Of a stretch of DNA of 64,000 bases, positions 17,159 through 24,030 are shown in pieces. The notes under the pieces are model-generated. The model did no database searches, had not been told where the DNA came from, and was given only the letters and a program-made list of their open reading frames with translations. The first letter of the stretch is position 1. Each line of letters starts with the position of its first letter. This stretch comes from Schaalia suimastitidis DSM 15538 (GTDB lineage: Bacteria > Actinomycetota > Actinomycetes > Actinomycetales > Actinomycetaceae). The translations under genes and the position numbers were made by a program. The stretch lies in the NCBI RefSeq assembly GCF_000429105.1, contig NZ_AUBF01000008.1:1-64000 (forward strand), in the 5' to 3' direction.

Positions 17159-18639
17159 GGCGCACATTATGGAGCACCGCGTTGGTGACGTGCATAATGC
17201 TATCGGCGGGCGTATCGGCTTATGCGCAAGGGTATGTGCATGAGGGGTATATTGATACTCAAAGTTACGTGTCTGCTTACGCGATTGATCAGCTGCGCGC
17301 AAAGGGGTATGACGGGCAAGGTGTCACCATCGGAGTGATTGACGGCCCAGTGGATGTTACTGCGCCAGAGCTACAAGGCGCGGACATCGAAGTGAAGTAC
17401 ATGTGCGACGAAGAGGATACGAACAACGCTAGTGAACTCGCCCACGGCACTGCGATTGCGTCAATTCTTGTCGCTAAAGACTGGGGGTGGGTCCCCCAAG
17501 CAAAAATCATTAACTATGCACTCCCCGATGGAGAACCCTCAGTGTCGTCTGGGTTTAGAAAACCCCCCACGAGCTGTAGGGGAATCCATCCGGTAGCGTA
17601 CGCGATTCATCAAGCGCTAAATGACGGTGTTGACATTATTTCCATGTCTTTAGGTGAAAGTCTCACAGAGTTTGATGAGGCTGCGATTGCTCGCGCTGCA
17701 GCGGTGGACGTTCCTGTCATCGCGTCGATGGGGAATGATAGCCGTGAAAATCCTGATGCCTCCTATGCCAGGCTCAGCACTGTGGTGGGTGTTGGTTCAA
17801 TTAACGCTGAAGGGTATTTGTCGAGTTTTTCTAACTACGGCGATGGATTAACGGTTCTTGCATTTGGGGAAGGCATCACTTTACGCAGTTTTGACGATAG
17901 TGGGTACTCGACACCTTCTCCTGGAAAGCAAGGCACCTCGTATTCGGCGCCGATGGTCACTGGCGCGATGGCGGCAGCGAAGTCGAAGTGGCCTGATGCT
18001 ACTGGACGGCAGTTGATTTATTCGTTGATGCGTACCGCTATCAGTGACTCAGATGGATGGACACCGCAGCTTGGGTATGGGGGGATGTCCGTTGAGGGCT
18101 TGTTGAACACCGATCCAACGACGATGCCCGACACAACGCCACTGCTTGGTCGTAATGGACTTTCTATTGAGTTGACTCAAGCTGATATTGATGACTATGA
18201 GGATGGGTTGACTTCCCCCTACTACCTTGAAGGTGACACGACGTACATTTATCGTGGTACTGACGAGTTAATCATCGCACTCTACCCAGAGATTTCACAG
18301 CCCGGCACCTCACCTCGATATGCCAATTCGCAAGCTACTTCAGACACTGATGCGGGGGTGCCTGTGTGGGTATGGGTACTCGTTGGTCTAGGCACAGTGA
18401 TCACCCTAGCGATAGTGGTGCGGTTTTTTAGCCGAAACAAAGGTGCTGGCCGTCAAACGCTCCCTGTGCCAGCATCACCATATGCGCATATTCCTCCTTC
18501 ACAGGCATCGACAATTCCGCCACTCCACGCACCCCAGGCCTCGCCTTACCCACCATCAACGCCATCACCAACAGGGTCTGCCTCCCCCACATGGCCACCA
18601 CCGTCGGCTCACCCTGACCAGCAGACGCCTCCTGCATAG
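17155..18639 (+). CDS. Mycosin-like subtilase, copy 2
   Basis: The 494-residue subtilase has a signal peptide (to about residue 25), catalytic Asp63 (GVIDGP), His97 (AHGTAIAS), Asn194 (SMGND) and Ser262 (GTSYSAPM). It then has a membrane helix (about 400-422) and a cytoplasmic Pro/Ser/His-rich tail of 70 residues. The nucleophile motif is more canonical here than in copy 1. The GTG at 17155 is preferred over a TTG one codon earlier because gaggtg is seven bases upstream; it overlaps the previous stop (GTGA). It probably cleaves a substrate of this locus, perhaps one encoded by the following effector module. Confidence 0.9.
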   Translation: MRRTLWSTALVTCIMLSAGVSAYAQGYVHEGYIDTQSYVSAYAIDQLRAKGYDGQGVTIGVIDGPVDVTAPELQGADIEVKYMCDEEDTNNASELAHGTAIASILVAKDWGWVPQAKIINYALPDGEPSVSSGFRKPPTSCRGIHPVAYAIHQALNDGVDIISMSLGESLTEFDEAAIARAAAVDVPVIASMGNDSRENPDASYARLSTVVGVGSINAEGYLSSFSNYGDGLTVLAFGEGITLRSFDDSGYSTPSPGKQGTSYSAPMVTGAMAAAKSKWPDATGRQLIYSLMRTAISDSDGWTPQLGYGGMSVEGLLNTDPTTMPDTTPLLGRNGLSIELTQADIDDYEDGLTSPYYLEGDTTYIYRGTDELIIALYPEISQPGTSPRYANSQATSDTDAGVPVWVWVLVGLGTVITLAIVVRFFSRNKGAGRQTLPVPASPYAHIPPSQASTIPPLHAPQASPYPPSTPSPTGSASPTWPPPSAHPDQQTPPA

Positions 18640-18766
18640 CAGGTGTGGGAGCGGTTTCATGTGACGGGGGTCGTGCGTGTCGTTGCGGCAGAAGGAGGTC
18701 TGTGAGCGGTGGTGACCATTCGTGTTTCTTGGCGGGAAATTGCCACCCGTGGAAGGGATGTGCGCA

Positions 18767-19078
18767 ATGTCGGTATTAGAGGTTGATCCGCCTGAATTGT
18801 TTTATTTTGCCTCGCGCTTGGATGATGTAGCGCAGGTATATGTTGATGCCCCATTGGGCGATGGTGCACTTGTCAGTGCGTCGATGCCGGGGGCAGAGTC
18901 TTTGGCTGCTTTTATCGGTGCTGTTGGAGTTCTTGAAGAATCGAATGCGGACCTGGTGGCAGCAATGAAGGATATTGCTGCTAATGCGCATGCTTGTGGT
19001 GCGGCATTTGCTTATAGCGATGATCAGGCTGCCAATGCGTTGTTGTCGTGTGTAGGTGTACTCAATGAGATGGTCTGA
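18767..19078 (+). CDS. EspC-like small T7SS partner protein
   Basis: The 103-residue, probably helical-hairpin protein starts with VLEVDPPELFYFASRLDDVA, a pattern like EspC-type small ESX proteins. A Phe variant of the export signal (FAYSD) lies near the C-terminus. The ATG at 18767 has aaggg ten bases upstream. The end of the gene overlaps the start of the lipase gene by 14 bases, so the two proteins are made together. Its likely role is a co-secreted partner or targeting factor for the lipase, as small helical proteins do for LXG toxins of Firmicutes. This role is inferred from position. Confidence 0.75.
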   Translation: MSVLEVDPPELFYFASRLDDVAQVYVDAPLGDGALVSASMPGAESLAAFIGAVGVLEESNADLVAAMKDIAANAHACGAAFAYSDDQAANALLSCVGVLNEMV

Positions 19079-20468
19079 TATTGCGCGGTGGGATCCTCGT
19101 GCATTAGAGCAGTTGGGGCGCGATATTGCTGCGTATCGTCTGCGGGTTGAGCATGCGGTTGAGGAAGTGTGGCGTGCAGAGAATCAGGTGCACGGTTCGG
19201 GAATGGCGTTAAGTGCGATGTTGGCTGCTTCGGGCCGTGTGAGGCTCCGAGCGGAGTGGTATGCGCAGCAGTTGGCGCAGTTGGCTGCGCTCACATCTGC
19301 TGCAGGTGATGGCGTGCGTGAGGTGAGGCGTCGGGTGTTTCGGTGCCAAGATTTTGCTGATCAGCGAGACTATTTGACGCTTGACAGTGAAGGAAATGTG
19401 CATTGTGTTATGCCATCGGAGGATCCTGAGGACGGGTACAGGAATCCGTTTGAATCAGACTATCATTCGGTGGCAGAAATGGCTGTCCGCACTAGCGCGC
19501 GTGATGACTTAATGCTGATGGTGGCAGAGGTGCATGCACTTGCTGAACAGGTCGATCACAACTACCGGTCGGGCTTATTGAGGATTATTCGAGGCCAGGA
19601 ATCCCCGTTGGGTGCCGGAGATGGTGCACTTGATGGGCGCATCACCAAGGCGGAGCCTCATCAGCGGGTGTTGGATCTTGGCGATATTTCCTATGCCATA
19701 TACCAAGACCACCTCACCCGCGCCCATAACCTTCCGAAAGGGTGGTCTGAGGTTGGGGTTGATGAGTTAAGGCATATGGGGTTGGATCCTAGTGATTTTG
19801 TGGATCCAGTAACAGGGTTCACTGCGGCATTATTTCGGCATGAAAATGGTGATTTTGTTGTGGCTTTTCGGGGGTCAGATGAGGGTATTGACTGGCCGAA
19901 TAATCTGGCGGGGTCGCTGAGTGTGTCGCCCCAACAAATTCAAGCGATAGATGTGGCTATGCGCGTGCGCTCTGCTCTTGAAAGCGCGGGTATAGGGATG
20001 GACCGCCTGCATTTTACTGGGCATTCTTTAGGTGGTGGCCTTGCGGCGCTGGCAAGTGTGGCAACAGGTAGCGCGGCAACAACCTTTAATGCGGCAGGGA
20101 GTTCTGACCTTGCGCTTGAGGCAGCTTTTTCTGCACGTAATAGCTCTTTTGGTGACCCGGATGCCGACGACCGTCAGCTAGCCGCACAGCGTATTGAAGC
20201 TTTCACTTCGGTCGATGATCCGCTCAGCCGTGCCCAGGGCGGGTCTCGGGCACCTGATGCTTTCGGCACCAGGATAGAGGTCGATCCGCCTGGGTCCCCG
20301 GAAGCTGCTGCTGGTGAGTATCGTGATACTCACCGGTACGTCCCGCCACAGGTCAAGTCTGCCGTGGATGCTCAGACATTATCCATACTGATCAAACAAA
20401 CACTAGAAGCCCATGGGGTAAGACCTATGCTTGATAAACTTGCGCACGATTGGGGGATACCACGATGA
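19065..20468 (+). CDS. Predicted T7SS effector: class-3-type lipase/esterase
   Basis: The 467-residue protein has a helical N-terminal region (residues 1-95, with WSDIARWDPRALEQL and no signal peptide) that suits WXG-like export by T7SS. An alpha/beta-hydrolase domain of the lipase class 3 type spans about residues 205-430. The nucleophile elbow is GHSLGGG (Ser321), Asp384 or 385 lies in SVDDPL, and His423 lies in DTHRY, so the triad is complete. Oxyanion-type AFRGSDEG precedes it. The ATG at 19065 has aggtg seven bases upstream. The stop overlaps the downstream lipoprotein start by four bases. The layout matches antibacterial lipase effectors guarded by a lipoprotein; a phospholipid or acyl-ester target outside the membrane is inferred. 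Confidence 0.85.
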   Translation: MRWSDIARWDPRALEQLGRDIAAYRLRVEHAVEEVWRAENQVHGSGMALSAMLAASGRVRLRAEWYAQQLAQLAALTSAAGDGVREVRRRVFRCQDFADQRDYLTLDSEGNVHCVMPSEDPEDGYRNPFESDYHSVAEMAVRTSARDDLMLMVAEVHALAEQVDHNYRSGLLRIIRGQESPLGAGDGALDGRITKAEPHQRVLDLGDISYAIYQDHLTRAHNLPKGWSEVGVDELRHMGLDPSDFVDPVTGFTAALFRHENGDFVVAFRGSDEGIDWPNNLAGSLSVSPQQIQAIDVAMRVRSALESAGIGMDRLHFTGHSLGGGLAALASVATGSAATTFNAAGSSDLALEAAFSARNSSFGDPDADDRQLAAQRIEAFTSVDDPLSRAQGGSRAPDAFGTRIEVDPPGSPEAAAGEYRDTHRYVPPQVKSAVDAQTLSILIKQTLEAHGVRPMLDKLAHDWGIPR

Positions 20469-20968
20469 CTCCTTCGCCCTGCCTTTACCCCACACGGCGT
20501 GCCGGATTCTCTGTGCGTCGGCTTGTTGCTACCGCACTGGCCTTCCTCCTTGGGGTGAGCACGCTGGCTGGATGTAACGCAGTAGCACCGCCAGAAAAAA
20601 TCGAAGAAATCAAAACAGCAATCATGGACATCGGCGCCCCCATCACCGACGTCTTCTTAGTTCACTCCGACCTCGGAGAAATCGGGACTGGACTGACCTT
20701 AGCAGTCACCGTTTCAACCCAGGAAGTCAGCCCTCAACTTGTCCGAGACATTGTGTTAACCCTCGACGAACACGTCAACTTCACTTTCAGCTCCGGCCTC
20801 ATCAGAATCGAAAGACAAGACGGCACCAGAATCCACATCCAAGACGCAGCACGCGCCGCAGGCGTACCCATTCGGTTTAGTCGCATCCCCGACGGCATCA
20901 ACTGGTTTAACGATGAAGAACTCATCGAAATAGCCAAAGCCGTACGCGCCACACCCCTCAACAACTAA
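20465..20968 (+). CDS. Lipoprotein, candidate immunity protein for the lipase
   Basis: The 167-residue protein has a long basic N-terminus and a hydrophobic segment ending in lipobox LAGC, so it should be lipid-anchored on the outer face of the membrane. The mature part (about 130 residues) looks like a small alpha/beta domain I do not recognise. It starts inside the lipase stop (ATGA) with gggg six bases upstream, so it is translated with the lipase. That is what one expects of an immunity protein that must neutralise an extracytoplasmic lipase. Its codons favour C and A in the third position, unlike the G/T-rich genes just before it. Confidence 0.8.
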   Translation: MTPSPCLYPTRRAGFSVRRLVATALAFLLGVSTLAGCNAVAPPEKIEEIKTAIMDIGAPITDVFLVHSDLGEIGTGLTLAVTVSTQEVSPQLVRDIVLTLDEHVNFTFSSGLIRIERQDGTRIHIQDAARAAGVPIRFSRIPDGINWFNDEELIEIAKAVRATPLNN

Positions 20969-21176
20969 AGCCCACCACACAAACATGAGCCTGCGCATAC
21001 CTTCCTGCTTCAATGACGTCACCATCCGACATACCTTCGGCAAAAAACATACGATCACGGAGTGAATGCTTCACAGCCCATCACACAAGGACCTTTGCTA
21101 CCCATCGGATTCATCACCCTGTATATTCATCACTTCGGTATGATCGAAGCATTGTGAGCAACCACTAGGGGGATCT

Positions 21177-22331
21177 ATGTCAACACCATCCCAACCACCG
21201 TGGGAGCCGCTAGGACCAGCACAGCCACGACAACGTCCTGATCATGGTAATGGCATGCGCCCAGCGACAATGTGGGCACGACTGTGCGCATACATGGTAG
21301 ACCTCCTATGCGTTCTCATCCCGACGCTGACCTTACTGTTAGTGAATTACCCCTTATGGCTAGCATCCCTCCCAGCAGGCGGCATCATCATTGGGGGTAC
21401 CCTTCTGAGGGCATTTACCGGCTACACCCTTGGTGGTGCCCTCACAGGTATTCGTGCAGCACGCACCAACACTACCCAGCCACCAGGTTTTGCTCGCCAA
21501 CTCGCCCGGACACTTGTCACACTCTTCCTTCACACCACGATTATCGGCCCTGCCATCAGTATCATCTTTGGCATAGGTGGCAAAGACTGGGTTGACCGCC
21601 TGTGCGGAACGTGGATGATCGCAGCCAATGACATCACCAGTACACCTCACCCCACTTATCGTCCCTCCCCGACCGTAAGCAACACGCACTTGGCCGCAGA
21701 GCCACCGGCCGTTCACACACAGGTTCGTCGCACCCCGACGCCTTGGCCCGCTCCCACGCACGCCAAACCCACCGCTGCCCATATGGCAACCACTATTCCA
21801 CAGGGTCCTTTGCCAACACCTTCACCCCAAAAGGAACACGACCGCGCGCACTTCGTCGATCCTATGCCCACCGTGTTAATGCCCACCATCGTTGCTATCT
21901 CAGGCTCCGACGGACATACCGCATCATCATGGTCGACACCACGGATTGTTCCCGCAGCTCACGTACACCACAGGTCAAGCCAAATCCCAGCCGGTAGGCT
22001 ACGGCTCGTTGTCGATAGCGGGCAATGTGAAGAGATCAGCACTCCCCTCATCGTTGGCCGTAACCCCAGTAACGTCGATCCTCAGGCAACCATTGTTGCA
22101 ATCCCCGATTCCACACGAACACTATCGCGCTCTCACTTCTTGCTACGGCCGTCTGGTGATGGGGTCACCATTGAAGACACATATTCCGCTAACGGCACCT
22201 GCGTGCGTTATCCCAGCGGCGAAAAAATCCCCCTGACACCAGGAACAAAAATCCAAATTCCCCCCGGCACGACAATCCTGGCAGGTGAACGGTCGATGCT
22301 CCTCACCTCCGATGCGGCGCCTCGACACTAA
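21177..22331 (+). CDS. RDD-family membrane protein with C-terminal FHA domain (copy 2)
   Basis: The 384-residue paralogue of the 8,925-10,112 protein has a short Pro-rich N-terminus, an RDD membrane domain (about residues 30-155, with LCAYMVDLL), a His/Pro/Thr-rich linker, then an FHA domain with IVGRNP, LSRSHFLL and DTYSANGT. The ATG has ggggga just upstream. It is preceded by a 208-bp gap with a plausible -10 (TATGAT, 21139-21144), so it may have its own promoter. It converges with the kinase gene. A kinase and a phosphothreonine reader side by side suggest it binds the kinase or its substrates at the membrane. Confidence 0.88.
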   Translation: MSTPSQPPWEPLGPAQPRQRPDHGNGMRPATMWARLCAYMVDLLCVLIPTLTLLLVNYPLWLASLPAGGIIIGGTLLRAFTGYTLGGALTGIRAARTNTTQPPGFARQLARTLVTLFLHTTIIGPAISIIFGIGGKDWVDRLCGTWMIAANDITSTPHPTYRPSPTVSNTHLAAEPPAVHTQVRRTPTPWPAPTHAKPTAAHMATTIPQGPLPTPSPQKEHDRAHFVDPMPTVLMPTIVAISGSDGHTASSWSTPRIVPAAHVHHRSSQIPAGRLRLVVDSGQCEEISTPLIVGRNPSNVDPQATIVAIPDSTRTLSRSHFLLRPSGDGVTIEDTYSANGTCVRYPSGEKIPLTPGTKIQIPPGTTILAGERSMLLTSDAAPRH

Positions 22332-22389
22332 GATGCCAAGGGACAGAGGTCCTACTACTCGGCCCTAAAATACGGTGTTCGGATAGCGC

Positions 22390-24030
22390 TTATGGGACCT
22401 GAATGCAGGTACTTGCCGGACTGGACTGACGCCCAGATTCGCCAACTGCAATCACCTCAATACAATGTTCGCCACTCATCGCCTCGGTACTCGCGTAGTT
22501 GACATTGACTGACCGCGTAACCTCTTCACCGTCGGGACGCGTAACGGTGTACAGATACGTTTTCACTTCACCCGCAACGGTCACTGCAGTCTCGTCAACA
22601 CCCTGATTTTGGATATCGGCTATTTGCTCATCAGCACCCGCGACACCCGCCGTGTCCTCTGTCGGCACTGTCTCCACTTCGCCAGGTACCGCCTCGCCAC
22701 GTTTCCACGTCCAATGAATCTCTGTTTCTTGGACAACACCACTAATGTCACGCACAGGTGCTGGCGCAGGCGCAGCAATATCTTCCAACGACTCCTCCGC
22801 TGGTGAGGTATCCCCACTAGTGGGCAGAACAATACCACCGCCACCAGTCAACATCGCCACGATCAAACCTGCTGCAATGACCGCACCCAGCACAACAAGA
22901 AGTAGCACGGTCAGCAAGCTCCTCCTATGCTTCGTTTGGCTAACACTACCGTTTCTGCGGTCGTCAATAGGGTCGCGCGTCACCTCACGTACTGTCCATT
23001 GGTCTTCCACAACCGAAGGAACATGAGCAGCAAAGTCAACAACCGGAATGTCACTCACGCGCGTGCGTTCTGCATCGATTGACGCAATGCCACGCAACCG
23101 CGTCGCATCGTCAAAAGAGTCGGCACTCAACCCTCCAGGGACTCCACCTCGTCCAGCAATTGGCAGGTCACGGAGCTCCATCTGCGTCACTTGGCGGCCC
23201 ATGATCTCTTGGACCTGCTGTAACGCACGACCAAACTCAAAAGCACTCGGTGTACGTGTCAATGGATCTACACGCATTGCCTCACGTAACACCACTTCAA
23301 GATGAGGCGGCGCATCCCCACGTCCTAATGCACGAAGAGCACCTGAACGCACCCGCGTCGCAATAGCCACCGCAGAATTATCGCCAACAGGGTCTTCAAA
23401 TGGGCTACGGCCAACCAACAGTGTCCACAACGTTGCCGCTAAAGCCCACACGTCCTGCGTGGGATGGGCGTGTGTGGACGCATGTTGTTGTTCTGGCGGC
23501 GCCCACAACACCGAAAAACCGTCTAGCCCACCCGGGCTCAGCATGCCGATTTCCGCCGCAACGCCGAAATCGCCAAGCACTGGTTTGCCGTAGGAATCGA
23601 GCATAACATTGCCGGGCTTGATGTCACGATGTACCAACCCTGACCTGTGCATCATCTCAACGCCACCGCATAAGCGAATAATCGTGTCTATCGCTCGATC
23701 AACAGCCATGGGACGTGCACGTACTTGAGCACCAATATTGGCAACCGGACAATATTCCATCACCAAATACGGTCGTCCGTCACCTGCGGTTCCTGCCGAA
23801 AACAGCTCAACAACCGCTGGATGCCCTGCCACGGTGGCCATCGCATTCGCCTCACGGCGAAGCTCCCGAATACCCGAGGATTCACCGCCAAAACGCGCCA
23901 CCTTAATGGCGACATCCCTGGCAGGCACATGCTGACGATACAGGTGAACATCCGCGAATCCACCTGAGCCAAGCAGACGAACCCACGTATACCCGTTCAA
24001 TTCAGGTGCAACTGCTCCCTGCGATGTCAT
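22390..24030 (-). CDS. Transmembrane Ser/Thr protein kinase
   Basis: The 546-residue Hanks-type kinase has a Gly-rich loop LGSGGFADV, Lys43 in VAIKVARF, the catalytic loop HRDIKPGNV (Asp136), DFG (Asp154) and APPE. The catalytic set is complete. A juxtamembrane linker leads to one membrane helix (about residues 375-400) and an extracytoplasmic domain of about 120 residues. That domain resembles a fibronectin type III fold (HCIEVIAVGESGRQSSPAS) rather than the PASTA repeats of PknB. The start at 24030 overlaps the transglutaminase-like stop (ATGA), with gggga upstream. It is the last gene of the five-gene leftward cluster, as in the bifidobacterial PFNA cluster (Pkb2). Confidence 0.95.
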   Translation of the reverse strand: MTSQGAVAPELNGYTWVRLLGSGGFADVHLYRQHVPARDVAIKVARFGGESSGIRELRREANAMATVAGHPAVVELFSAGTAGDGRPYLVMEYCPVANIGAQVRARPMAVDRAIDTIIRLCGGVEMMHRSGLVHRDIKPGNVMLDSYGKPVLGDFGVAAEIGMLSPGGLDGFSVLWAPPEQQHASTHAHPTQDVWALAATLWTLLVGRSPFEDPVGDNSAVAIATRVRSGALRALGRGDAPPHLEVVLREAMRVDPLTRTPSAFEFGRALQQVQEIMGRQVTQMELRDLPIAGRGGVPGGLSADSFDDATRLRGIASIDAERTRVSDIPVVDFAAHVPSVVEDQWTVREVTRDPIDDRRNGSVSQTKHRRSLLTVLLLVVLGAVIAAGLIVAMLTGGGGIVLPTSGDTSPAEESLEDIAAPAPAPVRDISGVVQETEIHWTWKRGEAVPGEVETVPTEDTAGVAGADEQIADIQNQGVDETAVTVAGEVKTYLYTVTRPDGEEVTRSVNVNYASTEAMSGEHCIEVIAVGESGRQSSPASTCIQVP

